The notes beneath the pieces are model-generated. The model had not been told where the DNA came from. It did not search any database and saw only the letters and a program-made list of their open reading frames with translations. DNA of 64,000 nt from positions 1 to 64,000 of the forward strand of contig NZ_CABFJY010000022.1 in assembly GCF_901687125.1 (NCBI RefSeq), read 5' to 3'. Source of the stretch: Actinobacillus vicugnae (GTDB taxonomy: Bacteria; Pseudomonadota; Gammaproteobacteria; Enterobacterales; Pasteurellaceae). Below, piece by piece: positions 41,705 to 51,275 of this stretch. A program made the position numbers and the translations under genes. Numbering within the stretch: position 1 is the stretch's first letter; the number at the start of each line of letters is the position of its first letter.

Positions 41705-42889
41705 CTAAATAATGCCGAGTTTAATATTTTCCTTTCGGTAAGTGTTCCATACTAATGCTTTAATCATATTGACACCGAGCGCGGTTGAAATGGCTGCGCC
41801 AATGATGCCGTATAAATGAGAAAGATAAATACACAATACCGTGCTAATGTAGAATACAATAGCCTGATATTTAAGTAACATCTTTTTATTTTCTGTGTAA
41901 CTAGCTAGGGTCATACCAAATCCCCAAATTTGAGAGACAGAGACACCAAGTATTAAAATCAGTAACGAAATATATCCTTCATCGGTATTCTCGACACCGT
42001 ATAAATAGAATAAGAAATCCCCAAGCAGTGCGCTTGCAGCAACGATTGAGAGACTAAATACACAGAGGAAAAGCGTATATTTTCTGGTATAGCTATAAAG
42101 CTGTGTATAGTTTTGTTGCTTATATAAGTTGACGATAGTCGGAGTAACGACAGCCATTACTGACGCAGAAAAATAAGAAATTAGCGCCATAAAACTATAG
42201 CAAATAACATAAATTCCGATGGCTTTATCATCAACAAAGTAAGAGAGAATAATACGGTCGAACTGTGCATTTAATAGAACAAAAAGCGCAGACAATGTTG
42301 GAATTGCGCCGTATTTCAATAAATCTTTGTAGTGATAAGCGGTAAGATTTTTATCGTTTTTTACATATTTTGTGGTCAGTAGCGCTGCAAATAAAAATAG
42401 CGCAAAGGTTGCATAAAAATACAACCAGAAAAAATCAACGTCTTTAATAAAATAACTAAATACCAAAATGAATATGAGTGGTAATAAATACCGCAATCCA
42501 TCATCAATTGCGGTATTCAGATACTGTTGCTGATTTACGATAAATATTGAGGATTTACAGTAAAAGAAAGAGTAAAACAGTACGACAAATCCGATATACC
42601 AAAGCCCAAACTCAAACTGAAATAACCAAACCGAAAAGGCAGTAACCATTAATGAGGTGAGTGTCCAAAACCCTAAAAATTTTGGCGCCACTGTGCGTTG
42701 GTTAAATTCAATAATGTGAACATAATTACCCCAGTTAGCGATAAGAGATAAGATCAAAATATAGGTTGTTACCAACCCATATTGACCTAATACATCAACC
42801 CCAAAATATCTTGAGATTGCCATACCTAAGAGTAGCGATGAACCTGCACCGATTGCTTTAAGTACAAGAAGGAAAAATACTTTTTTCAT
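41705..42889 (-). CDS. wzx: Wzx-type polysaccharide flippase
   Basis: 394 residues with about 12 membrane helices, starting MKKVFFLLVLKAIGAGSSLLLGMAISRYFGVDVLGQYGL, which is the polysaccharide-biosynthesis MOP family pattern. It should move undecaprenyl-linked repeat units across the inner membrane. Its ATG overlaps the stop codon of the pyruvyltransferase gene (TAATG), so the two are translationally coupled. AT-rich like the rest of the locus. Confidence 0.85.
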   Translation of the reverse strand: MKKVFFLLVLKAIGAGSSLLLGMAISRYFGVDVLGQYGLVTTYILILSLIANWGNYVHIIEFNQRTVAPKFLGFWTLTSLMVTAFSVWLFQFEFGLWYIGFVVLFYSFFYCKSSIFIVNQQQYLNTAIDDGLRYLLPLIFILVFSYFIKDVDFFWLYFYATFALFLFAALLTTKYVKNDKNLTAYHYKDLLKYGAIPTLSALFVLLNAQFDRIILSYFVDDKAIGIYVICYSFMALISYFSASVMAVVTPTIVNLYKQQNYTQLYSYTRKYTLFLCVFSLSIVAASALLGDFLFYLYGVENTDEGYISLLILILGVSVSQIWGFGMTLASYTENKKMLLKYQAIVFYISTVLCIYLSHLYGIIGAAISTALGVNMIKALVWNTYRKENIKLGII

Positions 42890-43758
42890 TATTCAATAAA
42901 TGTCACGTTATTCGAGTGGGACATACTTTGTTCATATACCCCCTTGCATTTATAGTAGCCATTGTTATAAATGCTCAATTTTTTGTTTAAAAGATATGCA
43001 CCAACAGCGACATGTAGCCTATCAGTACAGACTTCTTCGTATAAATTAATCAGTTGTAAGAATTGTTTTGCGCTATAGAGCGAGGCTTGGTAGCTATCGG
43101 TACCAAAACTTGCAACTAAGGATAGGTCATTGGCTAAACTTCTTTTAACTGCTAAATTTTGATTGCTCTCTTTATCTGTACGCATTGCATTTATTTTGGA
43201 GGTAAATAATGCACGTAAGCGGTGGAAATTGATCAATATTTTACGAATAATGTTTTTACTCGTTAATTTAATTTTAAAATGAGGGGTGCTTGTCAAAATT
43301 TGCATTGGATTAATGCAAAATGCCATATCATCAGCGAGATATACTTCTTTAGCATTTGATGTTTGCTGACAATATTCAAAACTGTATTTTTCTCTGCAAA
43401 AGATAATGCTATCTTCAGGTAAGTTTGAAATTAATTCATCTATACCTCGAATAGAATGAGGTAAAATAATAAGTTTAATTTTTATTTTTGAGTTAATTAA
43501 AGATCTTATAAAGTTAGGTGTTGAATCCCATTCAGGAACCAAACAACCGCCTCCGCCGATTAATACAATATCATCATTTTTTAGTTGATTAATTTTATCC
43601 TGTGAGATTAAAGAAAAGCTGAGCTTAAATTGTTCAGCTAAAGTGTAAAATCCCATGTCTATCAACGCATCACCAGCATTTCCTCCATTGGGGTAGTAAA
43701 AGATGTTACCTTGTTGATATGTTGAAAGTGTTTTAAATACATTATGTAAATTAGACAT
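42889..43758 (-). CDS. Polysaccharide pyruvyltransferase-family protein
   Basis: 289 residues, first gene of the operon. The motif YYPNGGNAGDALIDMGFY (20-37), the glycine-rich IGGGGCLVP (about 67-75) and TDRLHVAVGAYLLNKK near residue 245 match the family that transfers pyruvate from PEP to sugars (CsaB/ExoV/WcaK group). Members often act on terminal or branch sugars; some have lost activity. The ribosome site GAGGTC and the start codon are inside one arm of a 20-bp inverted repeat, and the start is separated from the likely promoter by about 230 bp. Confidence 0.82.
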   Translation of the reverse strand: MSNLHNVFKTLSTYQQGNIFYYPNGGNAGDALIDMGFYTLAEQFKLSFSLISQDKINQLKNDDIVLIGGGGCLVPEWDSTPNFIRSLINSKIKIKLIILPHSIRGIDELISNLPEDSIIFCREKYSFEYCQQTSNAKEVYLADDMAFCINPMQILTSTPHFKIKLTSKNIIRKILINFHRLRALFTSKINAMRTDKESNQNLAVKRSLANDLSLVASFGTDSYQASLYSAKQFLQLINLYEEVCTDRLHVAVGAYLLNKKLSIYNNGYYKCKGVYEQSMSHSNNVTFIE

Positions 43759-44049
43759 AAAAGACCTCTATAATTGTTTATTTTTCGTAGCTTTACTCAA
43801 TAAATATAATGTGTATATCTATTTCTTTTGAGTATTCTTTGGCGATAAATAGCCACGACTAATGGCTATTTTTAATAAAATAGGGTCTATATTACTTGTC
43901 CGATATTTTCTATAAAATATCTTACTTTAGGATAAAGTTATCGTTTATTTATTAAGTTTTTGTAACTTGTTGTGTTATATAAGTATGGCTCTTAGGATTA
44001 TAGATTAATATTTATAGTGTGATCAATAGTTATAGAGGTCTTATATGTC
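43754..44049. repeat. 20-bp inverted repeat bracketing a 256-bp promoter segment
   Basis: The left arm is 43754-43773 and the right arm 44030-44049. Read on opposite strands they agree at 19 of 20 bases, sharing TTATAGAGGTCTT and TATGTC; the single difference is A against T at position 14. Each arm carries a Shine-Dalgarno-like GAGGTC followed by ATG. The enclosed 43774-44029 holds a promoter-like sequence facing the polysaccharide operon and a hairpin AAATAGCCA/TGGCTATTT (43847-43871) followed by Ts on the plus strand. This is the geometry of an invertible promoter; no recombinase gene is seen nearby. Confidence 0.75.
43997..44026 (-). promoter_or_regulatory. Candidate promoter of the polysaccharide operon
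   Basis: On the minus strand TTGATC (44026-44021) and TATAAT (44002-43997) are 18 bases apart, a good match to a sigma-70 promoter. It lies just inside the right arm of the inverted repeat and faces the operon, giving a leader of about 230 bases. Inverting the segment would turn it toward galE. Confidence 0.55.
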
Positions 44050-44084
44050 ATATAAGATGTAAAAATAAAGGAGGTCTTATATGT
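44035..44084 (+). repeat. 14-bp direct repeat, extra copy of the inverted-repeat core
   Basis: GAGGTCTTATATGT occurs at 44035-44048, inside the right arm, and again at 44071-44084, 36 bp further on in the same orientation. The two ATGs here open only 5- and 11-codon reading frames, so they do not start genes. The remaining gap up to 44183 shows no gene. Confidence 0.7.
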
Positions 44085-44183
44085 TAATTGTTTTGAACTT
44101 TTTATTATTTTTATGATACAAACGGTTAAATTTTTTTAAATTTTTCCAATCGTAAAATAAAGCGTAAACCTACGCGAAGCGGG

Positions 44184-44211
44184 TTCATTGTTAGCCGAAA
44201 AAGGGTATAAT
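44184..44211 (+). promoter_or_regulatory. Candidate galE promoter
   Basis: TTCATT (44184-44189) and TATAAT (44206-44211) are 16 bases apart. The galE start codon is 30 bases beyond the -10 box with GAGGGGG between. The -10 box is perfect, the -35 box weak. Confidence 0.6.
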
Positions 44212-44241
44212 GGCGCGCATGATTCTTAATGAGGGGGCTGT

Positions 44242-45258
44242 ATGGCTATTTTAGTAACAGGTGGTGCGGGCTACATTGGTTCGCATACGCTAGTGGAATT
44301 ATTAAATACAAATCGTGAAGTAGTAGTATTAGATAACTTATCTAATTCAAGCGAAGTTTCACTTGAACGTGTAAAACAAATTACAGGTAAAGCGGTTACT
44401 TTTTATCAAGGTGATATTTTAGATCGTGAAATGCTACGCAAAATTTTTGCAGAGAATAGGATTGATTCTGTAATCCATTTTGCAGGCTTAAAAGCGGTGG
44501 GAGAAAGTGTGCGTGAGCCATTACGTTATTATCAAAATAATGTGACAGGCTCTATCGTATTAGTTGAAGAGATGCTAGCTGCAGGGGTAAATACCATTGT
44601 ATTTAGTTCTTCAGCAACCGTTTATGGTGATCCACAAATTATTCCAATTGTGGAATCTTGCCCTGTTGGCGATACCACTAACCCATACGGCACATCAAAA
44701 TATATGGTAGAACGTGTATTAGAAGATACAGTAAAAGCGTTCCCACAATTAAGCGCAGTAGTGTTACGTTATTTCAACCCAGTTGGTGCACATGCAAGCG
44801 GTTTAATTGGTGAAGATCCTAACGGTATTCCAAACAATTTATTGCCTTATATTAGTCAAGTAGCAGTAGGTAAGCTAAAAGAGCTTTCTGTGTTTGGTAG
44901 TGATTATGATACTCATGATGGCACAGGTGTGCGTGACTATATTCACGTCGTAGATTTAGCGCTTGGTCACTTAAAAGCATTAGATCGCCATCAAGGTGAT
45001 GCGGGTTTTCATGTTTATAACTTAGGTACAGGTACAGGCTATTCTGTGCTTGATATGGTAAAAGCATTTGAAACCGCAAATAGCATTCAAGTTCCTTACA
45101 AATTAGTTGATCGCCGCCCTGGAGATATTGCAGTTTGTTACTCTGAACCTTCTAAGGCATTAAAAGAGTTAGGTTGGAAAACAGAACGTGGTTTAGAGCA
45201 AATGATGAAGGATACGTGGAATTGGCAAAAAAATAACCCAAATGGTTATAAAGGCTAA
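44242..45258 (+). CDS. galE: GalE, UDP-glucose 4-epimerase
   Basis: Interconverts UDP-glucose and UDP-galactose for polysaccharide and LPS synthesis. NAD-binding [10 protein letters not shown] at 7-16, SSSATVYG (catalytic Ser region) and YGTSKYMVE (catalytic Tyr/Lys) are intact, and [11 protein letters not shown] is typical. 338 residues equals E. coli GalE. ATG 44242 is preceded by GAGGGGG. It is divergent from the polysaccharide operon and followed by a strong terminator, so it is transcribed alone. Confidence 0.96.
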   Translation: MAILVTGGAGYIGSHTLVELLNTNREVVVLDNLSNSSEVSLERVKQITGKAVTFYQGDILDREMLRKIFAENRIDSVIHFAGLKAVGESVREPLRYYQNNVTGSIVLVEEMLAAGVNTIVFSSSATVYGDPQIIPIVESCPVGDTTNPYGTSKYMVERVLEDTVKAFPQLSAVVLRYFNPVGAHASGLIGEDPNGIPNNLLPYISQVAVGKLKELSVFGSDYDTHDGTGVRDYIHVVDLALGHLKALDRHQGDAGFHVYNLGTGTGYSVLDMVKAFETANSIQVPYKLVDRRPGDIAVCYSEPSKALKELGWKTERGLEQMMKDTWNWQKNNPNGYKG

Positions 45259-45277
45259 TCAAGTGGAGTAAAAGTAC

Positions 45278-45307
45278 GGCACAAACATTTAAGTTTGTGC
45301 CTTTTTT
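45278..45307 (+). terminator. Rho-independent terminator of galE
   Basis: GGCACAAAC and GTTTGTGCC flank a 6-base loop and are followed by six T residues. Confidence 0.9.
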
Positions 45308-45369
45308 ATCTCTAAATATTTCTGTTATGATGTTTCATCAACAGATTACTTGCAAAATTCAAGGAAAAA

Positions 45370-46650
45370 ATGACCGCTTCTCTCTCTCCTCAACCCTCAA
45401 TTTGGCGACAAATTTTCACCAAAAATATGTTGCTTTGTGTTTATACGGGCTTCTGTTCTGGATTACCTTTATTTGTACTGATTCAGCTAATGCCAGCGTG
45501 GTTTACCTCGGTGGATCTTGATATTAAAACTATCGCTGCTTTCACGCTAACTTCTTTGCCTTATACATGGAAATTCTTATGGGCGGCATTATTAGACCGC
45601 TACTTTCCACCGTTTTTAGGGCGCCGTCGCAGTTGGATTTTTGTTGCTCAGCTTGGCTTATTCGCCATTTTAGCCAGCTTTGGTTTTTTTGATCCTGTGG
45701 TGGATATTAAGCTAATTACCTTGCTTTCAGTGCTATTGGCATTCTTATCTGCGACACAAGATATTGTAGTGGATGCTTACCGCCGAGAGATTTTATCGGA
45801 TAATGAATTAGGTTTAGGCAATTCGATTCATGTAAATGCATATCGGATTGCAGGACTCATTCCTGGTGGCTTATCGCTTTTCTTAGCAGATCATTACCCA
45901 TGGCAAACGGTATTTATGATTACCGCAGCTTTTATGCTGCCATGTTTATTGGTAACGCTGTTTGCGCATGAACCAAAATCTGCACCGATTGATACTAGCA
46001 AACCGTTTTATATGGCGTTTGTTGATCCATTTAAGGAATTTTTCCGCCGTAAAGGTGTGTGGGGCGCATTGGGGCTTATTCTCTTTATTTTCTTATATAA
46101 ATTAGGTGACTCACTTGCTACTTCTTTACAAACCAAATTTATTTTAGATATGGGGTTTACCAAATCACATATTGCTGCAGTGGTAAAAACTACATCGCTT
46201 TGGTGCAGTATTGGTGGTGGCATTATTGGTGGTATTGCGATGCTGAAATTGGGCGTGAACCGTGCGTTGTGGATTTTTGGTTCAGTGCAACTGATTACGA
46301 TTTTAGGTTTTGCTTATCTTGCAAGTTTTGGCGTATTTCCGACCGCTTCAATTGGTTCTGCCGAACTCTTTAAATTAGGGATTGTAATGGCAGGGGAATA
46401 TCTCGGTGTTGGGCTTGGTACAGCGGCTTTTGTTGCTTTTATGGCACGTGAAACTAACCCGATGTATACCGCAATGCAATTAGCAATTTTCACTAGCCTT
46501 GCAGCACTTCCAAGTAAACTTTTAGGTGCTTATACAGGGCATTTGGTTGAAGCATTTGGCTATTATCAATTCTTTTGGATCTGCTTTTTTGTTGCGATTC
46601 CTGGGATGTTAATACTCATTAAAGTTGCACCTTGGTTTGAGAATCACTAA
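45370..46650 (+). CDS. ampG: AmpG, muropeptide permease (MFS)
   Basis: Imports GlcNAc-anhydroMurNAc peptides for cell-wall recycling. 426 residues with about 12 membrane segments. Family blocks are FCSGLPLFVLIQLMPAWF near 18, SLPYTWKFLWAALLDRY near 55, SATQDIVVDAYRREIL near 130 and GYYQFFWICFF near the end. It is shorter than E. coli AmpG (491), as in other Pasteurellaceae. AAGGA precedes the ATG. Monocistronic, with a terminator at 46716. Confidence 0.92.
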   Translation: MTASLSPQPSIWRQIFTKNMLLCVYTGFCSGLPLFVLIQLMPAWFTSVDLDIKTIAAFTLTSLPYTWKFLWAALLDRYFPPFLGRRRSWIFVAQLGLFAILASFGFFDPVVDIKLITLLSVLLAFLSATQDIVVDAYRREILSDNELGLGNSIHVNAYRIAGLIPGGLSLFLADHYPWQTVFMITAAFMLPCLLVTLFAHEPKSAPIDTSKPFYMAFVDPFKEFFRRKGVWGALGLILFIFLYKLGDSLATSLQTKFILDMGFTKSHIAAVVKTTSLWCSIGGGIIGGIAMLKLGVNRALWIFGSVQLITILGFAYLASFGVFPTASIGSAELFKLGIVMAGEYLGVGLGTAAFVAFMARETNPMYTAMQLAIFTSLAALPSKLLGAYTGHLVEAFGYYQFFWICFFVAIPGMLILIKVAPWFENH

Positions 46651-46715
46651 TCTTTTAATTAAAATACTTAAAAAGTATTGAATATAAGTGGTTAAAAATA
46701 CAGCTTGTTATTCCT

Positions 46716-46740
46716 GCCTGTCTTAGAACAGGCTTTTTTT
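46716..46740 (+). terminator. Rho-independent terminator of ampG
   Basis: GCCTGT and ACAGGC flank a 6-base loop and are followed by seven T residues. Confidence 0.8.
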
Positions 46741-46869
46741 ATGTCATATTACTAGAGAGATTTATTGTAAGTTTTTATATATATCATTCTGTTTTTACAA
46801 GAAAGCATTAAAAATCATATTCAATTTGATTAAAAGTTATGCTTCTCGGTTATTTTTGTATAAGTAAAT

Positions 46870-46939
46870 AATATTGACTATCATTATTGATTTAAGTATA
46901 TTTACGAAACATTTTCATTAATGATAGTTATTATCAATT
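46870..46939 (+). promoter_or_regulatory. Two Fur-box-like sites upstream of the receptor gene
   Basis: AATATTGACTATCATTATT at 46870-46888 and AATGATAGTTATTATCAAT at 46920-46938 each match much of the Fur consensus GATAATGATAATCATTATC. The second is only about 15 bases before the start codon. Iron repression of the gene is inferred. The rest of 46651-46953 is AT-rich with the ampG terminator and no gene. Confidence 0.7.
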
Positions 46940-46953
46940 ATAGGTGGTCATTT

Positions 46954-48924
46954 ATGCAGTTTAATCAATCTAAACTTACTTTAGCAATTTTAGGTGTAAC
47001 AACGCCTTTTGTGTATGCGCAAGAAGCCTCAACTCAGTTGGATCTGATTCAAGTGGTAGAAAGTAATACGGGAGCTAAATCCAAAACTAATGTGGTTACA
47101 TTGAAGGACATTCAAAAAAGCAATGCAACTGATTTAAAAGGATTATTAAAAAATGAACCTTCAATTGGTTTTGGTAGTGGTAATGGGACATCACAATGGA
47201 TTACATTACGTGGTTGGGGGCAAGATCAAATTGATATAAAAATTGATAATGCTTATTCTGATGCACAAATGTTCCACCATCAAGGTCGTTTTACTTTAAT
47301 TGATCCAACTTTAATCAAGCGTATAGACGTACAGAAAGGAGCTGGTTCAGCGAGTGCTGGTATTGGTGCGACGAGTGGTTCTATTTCTGTAACAACTGTT
47401 GATGCGAAAGATTTACTGAAAGATGGGCAAGATGTAGGTTTTAAAGTAAATGGTACTTATAGTTCAAATAAAGGTTGGTCTGAAGGAGGCTCTGTATTTG
47501 GACGTTATGGTAATGTAGATGCTTTAATTAGTGGTAACTGGGTAACAAATCAAGAGTATAAAGCGGGTAATGGTTATTTGGTTAAAAATAGTGGTTTAGA
47601 TCAACGTGGGTTACTTGGAAAAATTGGCATCGATATTACTCCAGAACACAGAGTAGTATTAAGCCATCGTCAAGAGCGTCACTATGGTGAACGTAATTTA
47701 CGTGAAGAATTTGACTTTGCCCAATCAAATAATGAAGCAAATAACTCACCAAGTTATCGAGTAACGTCAACAGATACAACTAATCTTGCTTACACAGGGA
47801 AAAATTTAGGATTTGTTTCGCGTGTAGATATGAATGCATCGCATATGGTAAATGCACGTGAAACATATGGTACGACTAGAAGTAAGGTACGTATTGTTAC
47901 TGATAGTGCTAACATTAATTTAGATAGCCCTATTGGTGAAAATCATATGATTAAATATGGCGTAAATTATCGCCATCAGGAAGCAAAACCAGCAACTAAA
48001 ACTTATGCGACACATAACCAAGAAAAAACAGACTCTGCAGCTTATGTAGAAGGTATTTGGGGGCTTGGAACCGTGACACTTACAACGGGAGCTCGTTATG
48101 ATCACTTCAAGTTTAGAGCAATGGACGGTAAAGAAGTTAGTGATGGTAAATTAAATCCAAGCGTTGGATTGATTTGGGAAGCATTAGATGGCTTAAGCTT
48201 TAATGCGAGTCATAACTATGCAACACGTAGCCCTCGCTTCTATGAAGCACAACTTGCAAGTGGTGCTACACGAGGTAGAAAAGCAGTCTATTCTGTGGCA
48301 AATAATTTAAAAGCAGAACATGCTCGTAATACTGAAGTAGGATTTAACTATCGTATTAATGAAAACTTTGAAGTAAATGGTAGCTATTTCTGGCAAACAA
48401 TCCAGCATCTACAAAATAGTGAATCAGTAGGTAATGGTGTATATAACATCTATAATTCAGGTACACTAAAAAATAATGGTTATGAAGTCGGGGCTTCATA
48501 TCGTATTGAAGGTTTAACATTACGTGCAGGTGTTGCGCACAGTAAACCAAAACTTGAAGGTACTACTTATGATGCTGTTGTTACCGCTGTTCCTGTAGGG
48601 CGTACTTGGACAACTGGTATTGCTTATGAATTTGTTGAGCCAAGTGTTGAGTTAGGTTGGAATGGTCGATTTGTAGAAAGTTCAAGCTATGATACTGCAA
48701 CCAACAACCGTGGTGGTGGTACAACAACTAATAAACGTGCAGGATATGGTGTAAGTGATTTCTATATTAACTGGAAACCAACAAGTAAAGATAATCTAAA
48801 TATTAATGTTGCATTAAATAATGCATTTAATAAATATTACTATAGTCATAGCCAACGCCATGGAACGAACTCGCTTCCTGCAACGGGTCGTGAGTTTACT
48901 TTAGGTATGAACTATACATTCTAA
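46954..48924 (+). CDS. FetA/FrpB-type TonB-dependent siderophore receptor
   Basis: Outer-membrane receptor of 656 residues. Start ATG 46954 follows AGGTGG and gives a signal peptide ending FVYAQE. The plug has TNVVTLKDIQKSNATDL, GNGTSQWITLRGWGQ, DIKIDNAYSDAQMFHHQGRF and KGAGSASAGIGATSG, and the barrel has YTGKNLGFV and KYGVNYRHQE, all close to Neisseria FetA/FrpB as I recall it. It ends with the aromatic barrel signature NYTF. Ferric enterobactin-like catecholates are the known FetA ligands; the ligand here is inferred. Two Fur-like boxes precede it. No TonB or periplasmic transport genes are adjacent. Confidence 0.85.
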   Translation: MQFNQSKLTLAILGVTTPFVYAQEASTQLDLIQVVESNTGAKSKTNVVTLKDIQKSNATDLKGLLKNEPSIGFGSGNGTSQWITLRGWGQDQIDIKIDNAYSDAQMFHHQGRFTLIDPTLIKRIDVQKGAGSASAGIGATSGSISVTTVDAKDLLKDGQDVGFKVNGTYSSNKGWSEGGSVFGRYGNVDALISGNWVTNQEYKAGNGYLVKNSGLDQRGLLGKIGIDITPEHRVVLSHRQERHYGERNLREEFDFAQSNNEANNSPSYRVTSTDTTNLAYTGKNLGFVSRVDMNASHMVNARETYGTTRSKVRIVTDSANINLDSPIGENHMIKYGVNYRHQEAKPATKTYATHNQEKTDSAAYVEGIWGLGTVTLTTGARYDHFKFRAMDGKEVSDGKLNPSVGLIWEALDGLSFNASHNYATRSPRFYEAQLASGATRGRKAVYSVANNLKAEHARNTEVGFNYRINENFEVNGSYFWQTIQHLQNSESVGNGVYNIYNSGTLKNNGYEVGASYRIEGLTLRAGVAHSKPKLEGTTYDAVVTAVPVGRTWTTGIAYEFVEPSVELGWNGRFVESSSYDTATNNRGGGTTTNKRAGYGVSDFYINWKPTSKDNLNINVALNNAFNKYYYSHSQRHGTNSLPATGREFTLGMNYTF

Positions 48925-48978
48925 GTGAAGCAAGTTAATTATTTAATGAGCTATGATCATTAGAAAAATTTGCAATTT

Positions 48979-49011
48979 AAGGCAGTAATCGGTAAGGTTA
49001 CTGCCTTTGTT
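48979..49011 (+). terminator. Terminator of the receptor gene
   Basis: AAGGCAGTAA and TTACTGCCTT form a stem around a 9-base loop, followed by TTGTTTC, 50 bases past the stop codon. Confidence 0.8.
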
Positions 49012-49028
49012 TCATTTTTATTATTTAA

Positions 49029-49688
<660 letters not shown>

Positions 49689-49701
49689 TTTCATAAAATA
49701 C

Positions 49702-49755
49702 AAGCGGTCATTTTTACTAAAGCATTTGTAAATTTTTAGTTAAAAATGACCGCTT
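49702..49755. terminator. Inverted uptake-signal pair between adk and a lipoprotein gene
   Basis: AAGCGGTCATTTTTA and its exact 15-base complement flank a 24-base loop, between two convergent genes. Confidence 0.75.
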
Positions 49756-49762
49756 ATTTTAT

Positions 49763-50029
49763 TTACTCGGAACGATAGCGGGAAATGATTTGTTTTGCTC
49801 CACCATTACCAACACAAGCTTCATTTACTGGTGATGTTGAATAGCTTCCATCAACGCAAATAGCAGTAACATTTGCAGGAAGTGGTTGTTGAGCTGAATG
49901 AGTATTTTGAATCGGAACATATTCCGTTTTAGCAGCGGGTTCTTTAACGACTTGGACAGGTTGATTTGAGCTACAAGCAGTAATTGTGACTGCAAGAGCA
50001 ATTAAAGAAACTAAGTTGTGCGCTTTCAT
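49763..50029 (-). CDS. Small lipoprotein with DUF3761-like C-terminus
   Basis: 88 residues. Signal MKAHNLVSLIALAVTITAC with lipobox ITAC. The C-terminal part AICVDGSYSTSPVNEACVGNGG resembles the DUF3761 pattern CxDGtYS...C.hHGG (from memory), with two cysteines that may form a disulfide. A Pro/Gln/Thr-rich linker joins it to the anchor. Function unknown. It is convergent with adk and shares a terminator region at 50092 with mdh only by position. Confidence 0.75.
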   Translation of the reverse strand: MKAHNLVSLIALAVTITACSSNQPVQVVKEPAAKTEYVPIQNTHSAQQPLPANVTAICVDGSYSTSPVNEACVGNGGAKQIISRYRSE

Positions 50030-50091
50030 ACATAAATCCCTTGTATATTATAGACGACAATTAATACTGATTGCTGTATTTGAGTTTATAA

Positions 50092-50122
50092 AAAAGGGTT
50101 GAATAGCTCAACCCTTTTATAA
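50092..50122 (-). terminator. Terminator of mdh
   Basis: AAAAGGGTTGA and TCAACCCTTTT flank a 5-base loop. On the minus strand it lies 13 bases past the mdh stop codon and ends in a T-run. Confidence 0.88.
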
Positions 50123-50130
50123 ACTGTAAG

Positions 50131-51084
50131 TTATGAATTTACAAAGCTTTTCCCTAATTCAATATCCGCCTTGAGAATAGGTTTCATTTCATCTAATTTT
50201 GCTTGCTCATATTCGCTTAATTTACCAATTGGCAGAATATCTTCTACTCCTGTTAAACCGAAACGAACAGGGTGTGCAAAAAATTCTGGATAATCAGAAC
50301 TTTCTTCACTTTCAACATAAGCATAACGTACACAATCTTCACCTAATAATGCTTTAAAGACTGCAACCGCAAAACGAGCGCCAGATTCCGCCATTGAAAG
50401 GGTTGCTGAACCGCCGCCTGCTTTGGCTTCTACTACTTCAGTACCCGCATTTTGAATGCGGTAAGTCAAGTTTTCAATTTCTTGTTGGCTAAATGACAGC
50501 GGATTACCTTCGGCAAGCGCTTGAGAAAGTAATGGTAAAATAGTTGGACCAGAGTGACCGCCAATGACGGGCACTTTCACAGTTTCAACATTTTTATTTT
50601 TTAGTTCAGACGTAAACGTTTTGGCACGAACAACATCAAGTGTCGTTACACCAAATAATTTACGTTTATCGTATACGCCTGCTTTGCGTAACACTTCAGC
50701 CGCAATTGGCACGAGAGTGTTTACTGGGTTGGTGACAATGCCAATACAAGCATTCGGGCAAACTTCAGCGACTTTCTCAACTAAATTTTTAATGATTCCC
50801 GCATTGATATTAAATAGATCTGCGCGTGTCATACCTGGTTTACGGGCGATACCCGCTGTTAAGAGTACCAGATTGGCATCTTTTAATGCTTCACTCGGAT
50901 CTTCACCTGAATAACCTACCGCATTTACTGAGGTAGGAATATGGCTAATATCCACCGCAATACCTGGGGTGACAGGAGAAATATCGTATAATGCGAGATC
51001 TGTTCCTGCAGGTAAACGAAGTTTTAATAACAGAGCAAGAGTTTGCCCAATCCCACCAGCAGCGCCTAAAAGTGCAACTTTCAT
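50131..51084 (-). CDS. mdh: Mdh, malate dehydrogenase
   Basis: Oxidises malate to oxaloacetate with NAD. The start is ATG 51084, behind AGGAG, giving [21 protein letters not shown]. Substrate arginines are in [14 protein letters not shown], and the catalytic histidine in [11 protein letters not shown]. 317 residues, close to E. coli Mdh (312). argR is divergent 190 bp away, the same mdh-argR pairing as in E. coli. Confidence 0.97.
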   Translation of the reverse strand: MKVALLGAAGGIGQTLALLLKLRLPAGTDLALYDISPVTPGIAVDISHIPTSVNAVGYSGEDPSEALKDANLVLLTAGIARKPGMTRADLFNINAGIIKNLVEKVAEVCPNACIGIVTNPVNTLVPIAAEVLRKAGVYDKRKLFGVTTLDVVRAKTFTSELKNKNVETVKVPVIGGHSGPTILPLLSQALAEGNPLSFSQQEIENLTYRIQNAGTEVVEAKAGGGSATLSMAESGARFAVAVFKALLGEDCVRYAYVESEESSDYPEFFAHPVRFGLTGVEDILPIGKLSEYEQAKLDEMKPILKADIELGKSFVNS

Positions 51085-51275
51085 AAACAACTCCTAATCA
51101 ATAATAGTTATAAAATAAAACTGCGCTAAGTGTAGCAAACATTTATAAATATTGATGCCAAATAAAACGAATTTCAGGCAAAAATATTTCTAATGTTTGA
51201 TTTAGATTGATTTTTTACCCTTGGTAAGCAAGAATTATGCGTCAAAGTTGAATAAATATTGCCAAAGGAGATGAG

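Noticed and set aside
44046-44117. ATG codons behind GAGGTC that might start genes upstream of galE
   Set aside because: They open frames of only 5 and 11 codons. The similarity is better explained by the repeat structure.
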